Positions 1-8,453 are shown, counted from the stretch's first letter. The stretch: 64,000 nucleotides of DNA from CAWJJM01 sp963843275 (GCA_963843275.1 CAWJJM010000012.1:496001-560000), one strand, 5' to 3'. The notes: generated from the sequence alone by a model not told the origin. Translations and numbers: made by a program.

Positions 1-2
1 AG

Positions 3-1304
3 AAGTACCACGACGCCGTCCTGCGGTGGCGCGACACCTTCCTGCCCGACTTCGACTTCCTGCTCGACAACTGGGAGAAGCACTTTCCCAAGGAGCCGCG
101 CTTCGAGGTGTGCGCCTACCGCGAGCTCGGCATGTGCACCGAGATCGAGGTCGGCGACCAGAAGGGGCGTCCGAAGTACCAGCGGGCGTCGGAGATGGTC
201 CCCGAGCAGGCCGGCCACCTCTACGGCGCGATCCGCGCCCAGGCGTCGACCGAGTTCGGCTCGATCCAGCAGCACCGTCTCACCCTGGCCCGGGCGCAGG
301 AGGAGCAGGAGCAGGTGTGGATCCTGCGCATGATGGCCGAGGAGCTGCGCCACGGCTACCAGATGATCCACCTGCTGGTCGAGGACGACTGGAGCGCGGT
401 CTCGGGGCAGTCGACCTCCGACACCATCGAGGAGATCCTGTCGATGACCACCGGCTCGCACGTGCTGGGGGCCTTCAACATCGACTTCGACTCCTTCGTC
501 GACAACGTCACCTTCTGCGCGCTGATCGACCGGGTGGGCAAGTACCAGCTCGCCATGCAGAAGATCTCCGCCTACCAGCCGATGGCGGAGTCGATGCCGC
601 AGATGCTCCGCGAGGAGGCCTTCCACCTCGCGGCCGGCGTGGTGCCGATGCGCCGCTGGGCCACGCAGGCGGCCCGCGGCGAGGTCTACGTGACCATGGA
701 GATGCTGCAGAAGGCGATCAACAAGTGGCTGCCGCGCGGCCTGGAGATGTTCGGCGACGAGCGCGGCGGCGGCACCAACGTGCGCTACGGGCTCAAGCCG
801 ATGAAGAACGCGGTGGCCCAGCGGCAGTACTACGACGAGGTCGGCAAGCTCGTCACCGACGTCAACATGCGCTACGTCCGCGCCCGCCTCCCCGAGCTGT
901 CGATGGCCGAGGCGACGGCGCTGGTCGAGAAGGTGGTGGCCGGCGAGACCGTCTCCGGCATCCGCCCCGAGGACCTTCTCCACCTGCCGCACGCCGACTT
1001 CTTCCGCCGCCGCGGCGTGCCGGCCTTCGGGATGGTGGGCACCGACGGCCGGACCTTCGACGACACCGACGAGTACCTCGCCCACCTGCGCGCCGCGCTT
1101 CCCGAGGCCTACCTCGCCGGGATCGACTTCCGGGAGTTCGTCGAGGCCCTGCGCGAGGTGGCGGCCGGCGAGGTGACCGCCGAGGACGCCTCGCGCCGCA
1201 TGCCGCAGCTGCGCCGCGTCGCCGGCGCCTGCCCCTGCTCGAAGTCGGTCCGCTGGGTGGTCGACGACCCCGTGGCCGCCTCCGAGCGGGTCGTGGGCGG
1301 CTAG
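3..1304 (+). CDS. BoxB/PaaA-like diiron oxygenase (5' end missing)
   Basis: The reading frame is open from base 3, so the gene begins outside the window; the GTG at 108 is internal because LPDFDFLLDNWEKHFP is encoded in frame just before it. The product resembles the phenylacetate/benzoyl-CoA oxygenase family: EELRHGYQM (about bases 340-370) and EEAFHLAAG (about 613-640) look like the two E-x-x-H diiron half-sites, and the stretch LGAFN followed by a DRxGKxQ motif matches BoxB. Family members epoxidise aromatic CoA thioesters with O2 and a reductase partner. The C-terminus carries a CPC motif. No partner gene is visible downstream, so the operon probably lies to the left. Family assignment is good; the substrate is an inference. 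Confidence 0.7.
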   Translation, partial: KYHDAVLRWRDTFLPDFDFLLDNWEKHFPKEPRFEVCAYRELGMCTEIEVGDQKGRPKYQRASEMVPEQAGHLYGAIRAQASTEFGSIQQHRLTLARAQEEQEQVWILRMMAEELRHGYQMIHLLVEDDWSAVSGQSTSDTIEEILSMTTGSHVLGAFNIDFDSFVDNVTFCALIDRVGKYQLAMQKISAYQPMAESMPQMLREEAFHLAAGVVPMRRWATQAARGEVYVTMEMLQKAINKWLPRGLEMFGDERGGGTNVRYGLKPMKNAVAQRQYYDEVGKLVTDVNMRYVRARLPELSMAEATALVEKVVAGETVSGIRPEDLLHLPHADFFRRRGVPAFGMVGTDGRTFDDTDEYLAHLRAALPEAYLAGIDFREFVEALREVAAGEVTAEDASRRMPQLRRVAGACPCSKSVRWVVDDPVAASERVVGG

Positions 1305-1319
1305 GCGGGACCGGCCCCG

Positions 1320-1338
1320 GGCCCGCCGCCGGCGGGCC
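1320..1338. terminator. GC hairpin after the oxygenase gene
   Basis: Perfect 8-bp inverted repeat, arms GGCCCGCC and GGCGGGCC with a 3-nt loop, 15 nt after the stop codon at 1304. It has no T-run, so it may be a weak or factor-assisted terminator. The rest of 1305-1628 holds only the promoter at 1483-1510 and no other gene I can support. Confidence 0.4.
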
Positions 1339-1482
1339 GGAGGGGGCACCGACGGCCGGCCTGCACGGCGGTTTCCTCCCCGCCCCGCTCGCTTCGACTT
1401 CCCTGCGCAGAGTCCCCTGGGCCGGCGAGGCGTCCGCCTCGACTGGCCGGCCTCGGCGCCGACGAGACCCCGTTGCGCCGCT

Positions 1483-1510
1483 TTGACCTTTCGGCCGAAT
1501 GATGTATTCT
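1483..1510 (+). promoter_or_regulatory. sigma-70-type promoter for the Calx-beta protein
   Basis: TTGACC (1483-1488), a 16-nt spacer, then TATTCT (1505-1510). Both boxes are AT-rich against a GC-rich background. The expected start near 1517 gives a leader of about 110 nt before the ATG at 1629. Confidence 0.6.
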
Positions 1511-1628
1511 CTTCGGCGTTTCCCTTATCCAGGCAGGGCCGGTCGAGCCGGCGCTGCGAAAGGACTCCTCCCGCGGTGGACGTTTTCCCGCCGGGAGATC
1601 TCACTGACGGGACGAGAGGAGGTCGCAG

Positions 1629-2846
1629 ATGCGGGTCGTACGCCATTGGGGTGCATGGTTCGGGGCCGCCGTCGCTCTGGCGGTGGTGGTCGGGGCACTG
1701 CCTGCCGCCGCGGACGAGATGTGGGTGGCACCGGGGGACAAGGCCGACCACGAGGTCGGGAGCTGGGGGGTGACGAACACCGGAGCGGCGCGCTTCAGCT
1801 TCGGCGTGCCGGCGGACCTCTCGGAGCTGACCTCGGCGCGGGTCGTCCTGCTGGGCAAGAAGACCACCAGCATCGACTGGCACGTCGACCTGTCGATCTC
1901 GCAGGACGGTCTGCCGCACGACGCCATCACCGCCAGCGGCGACGGATCGGCGGCCCTCACCGCCGGCGACGTCGCCGAAGTCGACGTGACCTCGATCTTC
2001 CCCGCCGCACTGGCGGCCGGCGTCGACGTGGCCGGTCTCGCCTTCGCGGCGGACAAGATCGGTGACGTCTACGTGGTCGGCCTGCGCCTCGGGTACGAGC
2101 GCTCCAACCCGCTGGCCGGGGAGGGCTGCGACGACGGCGAGGTGCTCAACGGCTACGACGACGCCGGCGATCCGATCTGCGTGTCCATCGATTCCATCCT
2201 CGGCGCCCTGGACTGCGCCGACGGCGAGGTGCTGGTCGGCTACGACGAAACGGCGGGCGCGGCGATCTGCATCACCACCGACTCGATCCTGGCGGCGCTG
2301 GACTGTGCCGACGGCGAGGTCCTCGTGCGCTTCGACGAGACCTCGGGCGAGGCGGTGTGCACCACCGTGCAGGCCGAGCTCGCCGGCCTCTCCTGTGCCG
2401 CCGGCGAGGCGGTCACCGGGTTCGACGCCAACGGCGCGCTGGTCTGCACCCCGCTCGGCGGCGGCGGCGGCGGTGGTGAGGGCGGCGGCGGTGGCGGCAC
2501 CGGCTTCTCCATCGACGACGTCACCAAGCCCGAGGGCAACAGCGGCACCACCACCTTCACCTTCACCGTGACCCTGAACCCGGCGGAGGCGACGACGGCC
2601 ACGGTCGACTTCACGACCGTCGACGGCAGCGCGACGGCGGGCAGCGACTACACGGCCCTGTCGGGCACCCTGACGTTCCTGCCCGGCCAGACCACCGCCA
2701 CGGTGGACGTCTCCGTCACCGGCGACACCCTCAGCGAGGGCGACGAGCAGTTCACCGTCGAGCTGTCGAACTCCAGCGGGCCGCCGATCGCGGACGCCAT
2801 CGGGATCGGTGTGATCGTCAACGACGATCTCGAGAGCGGGCGCTGA
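1629..2846 (+). CDS. Secreted protein with Cys-paired repeats and Calx-beta domain
   Basis: 405 aa with a signal peptide (hydrophobic to about residue 22, then LPAAADE). Residues about 30-160 form a beta-rich region of a type seen in exported proteins. Residues about 166-275 contain four imperfect units of roughly 30 aa, each with a CxxGE start and a second Cys about 17 residues later (CDDGEVLNGYDD, CADGEVLVGYDE, CADGEVLVRFDE, CAAGEAVTGFDA). A glycine-rich linker (about 276-292) leads to a C-terminal Calx-beta domain (about 293-400), a calcium-binding immunoglobulin-like fold in adhesion and surface proteins. GAGGAGG upstream supports the ATG. Probably extracellular; precise role unknown. Confidence 0.75.
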   Translation: MRVVRHWGAWFGAAVALAVVVGALPAAADEMWVAPGDKADHEVGSWGVTNTGAARFSFGVPADLSELTSARVVLLGKKTTSIDWHVDLSISQDGLPHDAITASGDGSAALTAGDVAEVDVTSIFPAALAAGVDVAGLAFAADKIGDVYVVGLRLGYERSNPLAGEGCDDGEVLNGYDDAGDPICVSIDSILGALDCADGEVLVGYDETAGAAICITTDSILAALDCADGEVLVRFDETSGEAVCTTVQAELAGLSCAAGEAVTGFDANGALVCTPLGGGGGGGEGGGGGGTGFSIDDVTKPEGNSGTTTFTFTVTLNPAEATTATVDFTTVDGSATAGSDYTALSGTLTFLPGQTTATVDVSVTGDTLSEGDEQFTVELSNSSGPPIADAIGIGVIVNDDLESGR

Positions 2847-2863
2847 GCTCGATCCGACCGTCT

Positions 2864-2893
2864 CCCGCCGCGCTGCCGCAACGGCGCGGCGGG
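2864..2893. terminator. Hairpin 1 between convergent genes
   Basis: Perfect 10-bp arms CCCGCCGCGC (2864-2873) and GCGCGGCGGG (2884-2893) with a 10-nt loop. It directly abuts a second hairpin, and the pair separates the convergent genes ending at 2846 and 2941. Confidence 0.55.
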
Positions 2894-2919
2894 GGCCGGC
2901 CGGCTCCTTCCGGCCGGCC
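2894..2919. terminator. Hairpin 2 between convergent genes
   Basis: Perfect 10-bp arms GGCCGGCCGG (2894-2903) and CCGGCCGGCC (2910-2919) around the 6-nt loop CTCCTT. A bidirectional terminator is the simplest reading, although there is no T-run on either side. Confidence 0.55.
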
Positions 2920-2940
2920 GCACGCCGCCCCGCCCCGCCC

Positions 2941-4224
2941 TCAGGCGGGTCCCGCCAGCAGCGACCCCAGGTAGACCAGCGCCGTCCCCGCGAGCAGGGC
3001 GAGGCCGGCCCACGACAGCGCCCGCAGCGCGGCGCCGGGACGATGCTCGGGAGCGACCTCGGGAGAGGTCACGGCGCGCAGGTTGAGGTAGCCGAGGGCC
3101 GGCGCCACCAGGAACGACACGATGGTGGCGAAGTCCACCATCGCCGCCAGGGTGCCGGCGAACAGGGCCAGCACACCGACCGTGCCGGCGATCAGGCTGA
3201 GCATCGCCAGCCAGTAGACGCTTCCCATCCCCTCGCGGGCACGCGGCTCCAGGCGTCCTGCGAAGGCGACCCGGAGCGCCCGGTCGATCGCCCGCGGAAA
3301 GCCGTCGATCACCGTCACCGCCGTCGACAGGATGGTGGTCAGCGCGGCGGTCACCACGAGCGGCCGCGCCCAGCCGCCCAGCGCCCGCGTGTAGAGCTCG
3401 ACGAGCTGCGCCGAGAAGCGGCCCCCCTGGGCGCTGAACACCTCGCCGGATCCGTGCATGACGTTGGCGCCGAGGGCGAGGAACGCGAAGGCGAGCACGA
3501 CGGTACCGACGTAGCCGATCCGGAAGTCGAGCAGGCTGTCGCCGACGCTGGTGTGCGACCGGGTCGACTCGTCCTTGGCCAGGGTCCACAGCGAGCTCCA
3601 CACCGCGATGTCGATCGCCGAGGGCATCCAGCCGACCAGGGCGAGGAGGAAGGCGAAGTCGACCCCGGCGGCGCCGACCGGCGGTAGCCACGCCAGGGTC
3701 GACAGGTCGGCCCGGGGCAGCGTCACCGCCGCCGCCACCAGGGTGGAGACGGCGAGGACCACGAGGATCGCCTTGATCAGCCCGTCGAGCAGCCGGAAGC
3801 GCCCGGCGAAGAGCAGCGCCGCCGACACGCCGCACACCAGGCCACCCACCAGCGGCATCGCCAGCCGGATCCCCAGCGCGTAGTCGACCAGGAAGCTGGT
3901 GAACAGGACGATCGCCGACTGGATGACGAGGCCGGTGGCGAGGGTGATGGCGATGTAGAGCCACAGCGCCCAGCGTCCGATCCGCCGGTAGCCCTCGACC
4001 AGGCTCTCGCCGGTGGCGGCGGCGTAGCGTGGCCCGTACTCGAAGAACGGGTACTTCAGCAGGTTCGCCAGCAGCACCACGCCGGCGAGGCCGTAGCCCG
4101 CCATCGCCCCGGCCCGGGTCGACTGCACCAGGTGCGAGACGCCGATCGCCGCCGCCGCCCACAGCAGGCCGGGGCCGAAGGCCTGGCGGAACGCCGCTCT
4201 CCGGGATGCCGGGGATGCGCCCAT
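2941..4224 (-). CDS. Nramp-family divalent metal transporter, atypical
   Basis: 427 aa, about 11 membrane segments. FGPGLLWAAAAIGVSHLVQ is the start of an Nramp core, but the metal-binding DPGN motif of TM1 is not present; TM6 reads VGWMPSAIDIAVW. This places it with the Nramp-related branch that lacks canonical Mn/Fe ligands, so the transported ion is uncertain (Mg or another divalent cation is possible). Start chosen at 4224 because TATCCT (4233-4238) ends 8 nt upstream, giving a leaderless mRNA; the ATG at 4299 has no ribosome site. Convergent with the gene before it. Confidence 0.75.
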   Translation of the reverse strand: MGASPASRRAAFRQAFGPGLLWAAAAIGVSHLVQSTRAGAMAGYGLAGVVLLANLLKYPFFEYGPRYAAATGESLVEGYRRIGRWALWLYIAITLATGLVIQSAIVLFTSFLVDYALGIRLAMPLVGGLVCGVSAALLFAGRFRLLDGLIKAILVVLAVSTLVAAAVTLPRADLSTLAWLPPVGAAGVDFAFLLALVGWMPSAIDIAVWSSLWTLAKDESTRSHTSVGDSLLDFRIGYVGTVVLAFAFLALGANVMHGSGEVFSAQGGRFSAQLVELYTRALGGWARPLVVTAALTTILSTAVTVIDGFPRAIDRALRVAFAGRLEPRAREGMGSVYWLAMLSLIAGTVGVLALFAGTLAAMVDFATIVSFLVAPALGYLNLRAVTSPEVAPEHRPGAALRALSWAGLALLAGTALVYLGSLLAGPA

Positions 4225-4232
4225 GGCGGAAG

Positions 4233-4238
4233 AGGATA
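4233..4238 (-). promoter_or_regulatory. Leaderless -10 box TATCCT for the Nramp gene
   Basis: On the minus strand TATCCT lies 8 nt before the ATG at 4224 and no Shine-Dalgarno sequence separates them. It fits the recurring leaderless pattern of this window. Confidence 0.5.
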
Positions 4239-4363
4239 CTGCCTCCCGGGGGCGCTCGGCGGAGACGGTCGTGCCGCCGGCCCGTCCCGCGGCGCGCATC
4301 GATCCGAAGGAGGGGCCGCGCCAGGAGTGACCGCGGGCCGCGCGACGTCGAAGCGGGGGCCTC

Positions 4364-4369
4364 TATACT
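4364..4369 (+). promoter_or_regulatory. -10 box TATACT for the P-domain protein
   Basis: TATACT in a GC-rich region, 49 nt before the ATG at 4419. No convincing -35 box at the usual spacing. Confidence 0.45.
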
Positions 4370-4418
4370 TCACGGCATCGTTCCGTCGTTCTGCAGCTCG
4401 ACCGAAAGCGAGGTCTCC

Positions 4419-5561
4419 ATGGCGAGGATGTCCGCGCCCATCGTGCTCCTGTCCCTGGCCGTTTCGCTGGCTCTCGCACCGGCGGCCGGCGCCGCCGTCT
4501 CGACCTACACCAGCACGCCGGGGGCGTTCATCCCCGACGCCCTGCCGCCCGGTCCGGGCACCCCGCAGTCGGTGAGCGACTCGCTGCTGGTCGGCGACGC
4601 CGGCACCCTGGTGGGCATCACCGTGACCGTCACCATCGAGCACCCCGAGCTCGCCGACGTCGAGATCGATCTGACCGACCCGTCCGGCCTGGTGACGGTG
4701 CGGCTGTTCGACCGCGAGGCCGGCGTGGCCGACGGACTGTTCGACGTCACCTTCGACGACGCGGCCTCGTCACCGCCGCCGGACTTCTTGACCAACGGCC
4801 AGTGCCTGACCGGCTCGACCTTCCTGCCGGCGGAGTCGCTGGCCGCCTTCGCGGGCGTCCCGATCGCCGGATCCTGGACCCTCACCGTCAGCGACGCCGG
4901 CTACAGCGACGCCAGCGACTGCGACTGCGACGGCTTCGTGGTGGGACCGGCCTGCCCGCGCACCCTGGACTCCTGGTCGATGGAGATCGAGTACTCGACC
5001 AACCAGCCGCCGGTGGCGTCGTGCCACGACGTCACGGTGGAGGCCGACCCGACGTCCTGCACCGCCGCGGCCGACGTCGACGACGGTTCGTACGACCCCG
5101 ACGGCGACGCCCTCACCCTGACCACGGTGCCGGCCGGCCCCTACGGCCTGGGCCACACGGCCGTCAGCCTCACCGCGGAGGATCCCGACGGGCTCTCCGA
5201 CAGCTGCACGGCCACGGTGACGGTGACCGACGGCGCCGCGCCGGTCGTCGCCTGCAACGCTCCGGCGGCGATCACGCCGCCCGACGCGCCCGTCACCTTC
5301 ACCGCGACGGCCTCGGACGCCTGCGGGGCGGCCGCCGTCGAGGTCACCGGCACCGACTGCTTCATGGAGACCCGCAAGGGGAAGCGCGTCGACAAGACCG
5401 GGTCGTGCGTGGTCGCTCGCGACGGCGACCAGGTGACCGTCATCGACAGCGGTGGGGTGGGCGACACGATCGTCTGGACGGTCTCTGCGGAAGACGCCGC
5501 CGGCAACACGATCGAGCAGCTCTGCTCGGTCGCCGTGGAGAATCCCGGTCGGGGACACTGA
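4419..5561 (+). CDS. Secreted P-domain protein with HYR-like repeats
   Basis: 380 aa. Signal peptide with a hydrophobic core (residues about 6-25) and an APAAGAA cleavage region. Residues about 30-190 match the proprotein convertase P domain (IEHPELADVEIDLTDPSG, then AGSWTLTVSDAG), a jelly-roll fold normally found next to subtilisin proteases or on surface proteins; no protease domain is present. Residues about 195-375 contain two HYR-like immunoglobulin domains (NQPPVASCHDVTVEAD, AAPVVACNAPAAITPP). Paired cysteines suggest disulphides outside the cytoplasm. ATG 4419 is chosen because the signal peptide begins there; longer reading lacks support. Likely a surface or matrix protein. Confidence 0.75.
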   Translation: MARMSAPIVLLSLAVSLALAPAAGAAVSTYTSTPGAFIPDALPPGPGTPQSVSDSLLVGDAGTLVGITVTVTIEHPELADVEIDLTDPSGLVTVRLFDREAGVADGLFDVTFDDAASSPPPDFLTNGQCLTGSTFLPAESLAAFAGVPIAGSWTLTVSDAGYSDASDCDCDGFVVGPACPRTLDSWSMEIEYSTNQPPVASCHDVTVEADPTSCTAAADVDDGSYDPDGDALTLTTVPAGPYGLGHTAVSLTAEDPDGLSDSCTATVTVTDGAAPVVACNAPAAITPPDAPVTFTATASDACGAAAVEVTGTDCFMETRKGKRVDKTGSCVVARDGDQVTVIDSGGVGDTIVWTVSAEDAAGNTIEQLCSVAVENPGRGH

Positions 5562-5597
5562 GCGGCGGTCTTCGCGGGTCCGCGCCGCCGCGTCGTC

Positions 5598-6539
5598 TCA
5601 GCGGCCGACGTGGAGCCCCGGCGGCGGCCCCTCGTCGCGCTCGAGGGCGGCACGGTCCCAGGAGGCGTGGTCGGCGGCCGCCTCGTAGGTGCCCTGGAGG
5701 AACGTGAGCAGGACGGCCTCGGGGTCGGCCGCCGTGCGCACCGCGTCGTAGGGGAGGAAGAACTCGCTGAAGTCCGGGTCGTAGAGGGCTTCCGCCGGTC
5801 CGACCCGCGCCCCGGAGAAGCCCGCCGGCTCCGGGTAGGCGTAGCTGTAGAAGGCCGGCTCGGGATGGCCCGCGTTGCCCGGGAAGAAGCCGGCGCTCGA
5901 GACCTCGTGCGAGTAGGCCTCGCGGGTGACGGCGTCGGGCAGATGGGGGATGCCGCCGGGGTGGGGAGGCGCCGGGCGGCCCGAGAAGCGGGTCACCGCG
6001 AGGTCGAAGCTGCCCCAGAAGAAGTGGACCGGGCTGCACTTGCCGAGGAAGCGGGAGCGGAAGCGCTGCAGCACGCGCGCCGACTGCAGGAGCACCCGGG
6101 CGAAGCGGTGCGCCGCCTCGCCGTCGTAGGTCCCGCGCTCGTCCTCGGCGAAAGGCACCGGGTCGGGGAGCTCGTTGGGCAGGGGATGGATCCGCACCGG
6201 CAGACCGAGCTCCTCGAGGCTGCCGAGCAGGCCGTGGTAGAGAGACGCCACCGTCTGGCCGGGCAGCGGCAGCTCGCGGCGGTCGCCGCGGTCGGTGGCG
6301 ACGCGCAGGCGGTGCGCGAACAGGTCGAGGTCGATCTCGAAGGCCCGGTCGCGCCACGACATCACCCCGGTGGTCAGCCCGCGCGGCGTCGGGTGGAGGG
6401 TGGCGTGCCAGGAGTGGTTCACCCACGGCGTCGACACCAGTCGCACCTTGCCGACGATCTGGGTCCACATGTGGAGGGTGGTGCAGGTGTCCGCCCACTC
6501 GGGATAGGGCAGGGTCGGCCACGTCGTGTCGCGGTCCAT
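5598..6539 (-). CDS. DUF5996 family protein
   Basis: 313 aa, cytoplasmic with no signal or membrane segment. The start WPTLPYPEWADTCTTLHMW and the central KCSPVHFFWGSFDLAVTRF are typical of DUF5996 proteins, which have no established function. GGAGAGGAG lies before the ATG and TAGAAT (6567-6572, minus strand) is a good -10 box about 27 nt upstream. It may be first in a set with the SDR and methyltransferase genes, although 65 nt separate it from the SDR gene and a promoter lies in that gap, so I read it as its own unit. Confidence 0.7.
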   Translation of the reverse strand: MDRDTTWPTLPYPEWADTCTTLHMWTQIVGKVRLVSTPWVNHSWHATLHPTPRGLTTGVMSWRDRAFEIDLDLFAHRLRVATDRGDRRELPLPGQTVASLYHGLLGSLEELGLPVRIHPLPNELPDPVPFAEDERGTYDGEAAHRFARVLLQSARVLQRFRSRFLGKCSPVHFFWGSFDLAVTRFSGRPAPPHPGGIPHLPDAVTREAYSHEVSSAGFFPGNAGHPEPAFYSYAYPEPAGFSGARVGPAEALYDPDFSEFFLPYDAVRTAADPEAVLLTFLQGTYEAAADHASWDRAALERDEGPPPGLHVGR

Positions 6540-6566
6540 CGGGGCTCCTCTCCGGGAAAGACGGCC

Positions 6567-6572
6567 ATTCTA
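6567..6572 (-). promoter_or_regulatory. -10 box TAGAAT for the DUF5996 gene
   Basis: Minus-strand TAGAAT, 27 nt upstream of the ATG at 6539 with a normal ribosome site between. Confidence 0.45.
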
Positions 6573-6604
6573 GCCCGGCACGCCGGGACGGCGGGGCCCC
6601 GGGG

Positions 6605-7330
6605 TCAGACGGAGCGGGTCAGACCGCCGTCGACCCGCACGCTCTGGCCGGTGACGTAGCTCGCCGCCGGCGACAGCAGGAAGGCGACGGCGGCGGCGAT
6701 CTCGTCCACGCTGGCGGCCCGGCGGAGCGGGATCCGCGCGCGCACCTCGTCGGCCACCGGGTAGCTGTCGAAGAAGCCGGCGAGCACGGTGTTCATGCGC
6801 ACGCCGCAGGCGGCGTAGCGGTCGGCGTAGAGCTTGGTGAGCGCCGACAGGCCGGCGCGCAGGGTCGAGGAGACCGGGCCGTCGAGGTTCGGCTCCGCCG
6901 CCCACAGCGACGAGACGTTGACCCAGGCGCCGCCGCCCTGGCGCTCGAAGACCGGCGTGACCTCGCGTGCCAGCCGCAGGACGGAGAGCAGCAGCAGGTC
7001 GAGCCCGTCGCGCCACGCCGCGTCGGAGATCGCGAGCAGGTCCCCCTTCGCCGGATGGCCGGTGTTGAGCACCACCGCGTCGATGCGGTCCCAGGCGGCG
7101 AGGGCGGCCGCGGCCAGCCGCTGCAGGTCGGCGGCCTCGGTGACGTCGCCGCGGACGGCGATCCCGCCGAGCTCGGCGGCGAGCTCCTCGACCTCGGGGG
7201 AGCGCGCCAGCAGCGCCACCCGATGGCCGTCGGCGGCGAGCCGGCGGGCGCAGGCGGCGCCGACGCCGCGGCTGGCCGCGGTGACCAGGGCGACGCGGCC
7301 GGTCGGGGAACCCGGATCGGGGCGTTCCAC
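6605..7330 (-). CDS. SDR-family protein with altered catalytic residues
   Basis: 241 aa, length of a classical short-chain dehydrogenase. The nucleotide-binding loop reads TAASRGVG (residues 17-24) and the catalytic serine position is kept (NVSS, 138-141). The expected Tyr-x-x-x-Lys is replaced by Ser154-x-x-x-Arg158 (SSTLR). The C-terminus VTGQSVRVDGGL is typical of FabG-like proteins. A subgroup of beta-ketoacyl reductase-like SDRs with such substitutions is known, so this may be a non-classical reductase or a non-catalytic homologue. GTG start with TAGGAG upstream; 7 nt after the methyltransferase gene, so the two are co-transcribed. Confidence 0.75.
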   Translation of the reverse strand: MERPDPGSPTGRVALVTAASRGVGAACARRLAADGHRVALLARSPEVEELAAELGGIAVRGDVTEAADLQRLAAAALAAWDRIDAVVLNTGHPAKGDLLAISDAAWRDGLDLLLLSVLRLAREVTPVFERQGGGAWVNVSSLWAAEPNLDGPVSSTLRAGLSALTKLYADRYAACGVRMNTVLAGFFDSYPVADEVRARIPLRRAASVDEIAAAVAFLLSPAASYVTGQSVRVDGGLTRSV

Positions 7331-7337
7331 GGCGCTC

Positions 7338-8336
7338 CTACCCGCGCCCCGACGCCCGCGCGACCAGCAGGCGGGACTGGGCGGTGAGGTCGGTGATCGA
7401 CTCGACGGCGAGGCCGAGGCCGGCGAGCCACCCCGTCACCTCCTCGGCGGAGTAGCTGGCGCCGCCGGCGGTGGAGACCAGCATGTTGACGGCGAACAGG
7501 GCGCCACCCGGCGGCGAGGTGCGGTCGGGGTCGAGGAGGAAGTCCTTGATCGCCAGCCGCCCGCCGGGGGCGAGGGCGGCCACGGCGTTGCGGAGCAGAC
7601 GCCGGTTGTCTTCGGGCGAGTAGATGTGCACCACGTTCGAGGTGAACACCAGGTCGTAGGGGCCGCCGAAGCCGCCGGCCAGGGCGTCCCCGGGCCGCAG
7701 CCGGACGCGGTCGGCGAGCCCGGCGCGGCGCGCGTTCTCGCCGGCGACCTCGAGGGTGGCGGGCCGGTCGAGGACCGTGGCCACCAGGTCCGGCCGGGCG
7801 CGCGCCATCTCGATGGCGTAGAGGCCGGGTCCGCCGCCGACGTCGAGCGCCGTGGCGACGCCGTCGAGGTCGAGCGCCTCCACCGTCGTCCGGGCGCTGG
7901 CCCGCGCCACGTCGGCCATGGCGTGGGCGAAGCCCTCCTCGCCGCCGTCGAGACGCGGGTCGAGCGCCGCCTCCGGGGCCGGCTCGCCGCGCAGCACCGC
8001 GTCGTACAGGCGGCCCCAGCGCTCGTAGAGGCGGGCGCCGTGGCGGACGATCGCCGCCTTGGGCTCGGGGGCGTCGGGCGCCAGGTGCCGGCGGGCGATC
8101 TCGCCATTGCGGTAGCGCCCGTCGCGCTTGTCGAGCAGCCCGAGGGCGGTCGAGGCGTCGAGCAGGATGCGGACGCCGCGGGGGTCGGCGCCGAGGTCGG
8201 CGGCGACCTCCTCGGCGCTCCGTTCGCCGGCGGCGAGGCGGGTGAAGAGGTCGAGCCGGACCGCGGTGAACAGGACCTGCGCCCCGCGGTAGCCGGCCGC
8301 CAGGCGGTCGAGGGTCTCGGCGGTCGTCTCGCTCAT
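7338..8336 (-). CDS. SAM-dependent O-methyltransferase-like protein
   Basis: 332 aa. The N-terminal half (about 1-150) is a winged-helix dimerisation domain (LFTRLAAGERSAEEVAADLG); the C-terminal half is a class I methyltransferase with SAM motif ALDVGGGPGLYAIEMA (about 165-180) and a post-I acidic residue in VLDRP. This is the plant COMT / hydroxyindole O-methyltransferase fold. The substrate is unknown. It leads the operon with the SDR gene. The ATG at 8336 has TAGCCT (8343-8348, minus strand) only 6 nt upstream and no ribosome site, so a leaderless mRNA is likely. Confidence 0.75.
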   Translation of the reverse strand: MSETTAETLDRLAAGYRGAQVLFTAVRLDLFTRLAAGERSAEEVAADLGADPRGVRILLDASTALGLLDKRDGRYRNGEIARRHLAPDAPEPKAAIVRHGARLYERWGRLYDAVLRGEPAPEAALDPRLDGGEEGFAHAMADVARASARTTVEALDLDGVATALDVGGGPGLYAIEMARARPDLVATVLDRPATLEVAGENARRAGLADRVRLRPGDALAGGFGGPYDLVFTSNVVHIYSPEDNRRLLRNAVAALAPGGRLAIKDFLLDPDRTSPPGGALFAVNMLVSTAGGASYSAEEVTGWLAGLGLAVESITDLTAQSRLLVARASGRG

Positions 8337-8342
8337 GCCGAC

Positions 8343-8348
8343 AGGCTA
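8343..8348 (-). promoter_or_regulatory. Leaderless -10 box TAGCCT for the methyltransferase
   Basis: Minus-strand TAGCCT ends 6 nt before the ATG at 8336. It faces the pheA promoter, with the two -10 boxes about 30 bp apart. Confidence 0.5.
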
Positions 8349-8375
8349 GTACAAGCGGGCGCGGCGCGCCGCCGG

Positions 8376-8384
8376 TGCTAGACT
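8376..8384 (+). promoter_or_regulatory. Extended -10 TGCTAGACT for the pheA leader
   Basis: TGC plus TAGACT (8379-8384). The -10 ends 9 nt before the ATG of the leader peptide at 8394, so transcription would start almost at that ATG. The identical nonamer recurs at 56124-56132. Confidence 0.6.
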
Positions 8385-8393
8385 CGCCGCGCC

Positions 8394-8453
8394 ATGCCGG
8401 CCCGCCACCCCCGCCAGGTCGTCGCCTTTACGCGCTCCCAGGGCGGGGGCTGA
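8394..8453 (+). CDS. Putative pheA leader peptide (19 aa)
   Basis: Short frame of 19 codons (starts MPARHPRQVVAF, ends in GGG then TGA) just upstream of pheA. Codon 12 (8427-8429) is TTT, the codon for phenylalanine avoided in this GC-rich genome where TTC dominates, so stalling there would report low charged tRNA-Phe. It sits between RNA segments that can form alternative hairpins (see the attenuator entry). It has only one Phe codon, unlike the runs in enterobacterial leaders, so the role is inferred from position and structure. Confidence 0.5.
   Translation: MPARHPRQVVAFTRSQGGG

Noticed and set aside
2864..2919. Insertion-sequence ends
   Set aside because: The two inverted repeats are independent hairpins without a transposase or target duplication; terminators explain them.
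4225..4299. Upstream ATG at 4299 for the Nramp-like gene
   Set aside because: No ribosome site, while TATCCT sits 8 nt before 4224, and the added residues are not hydrophobic.
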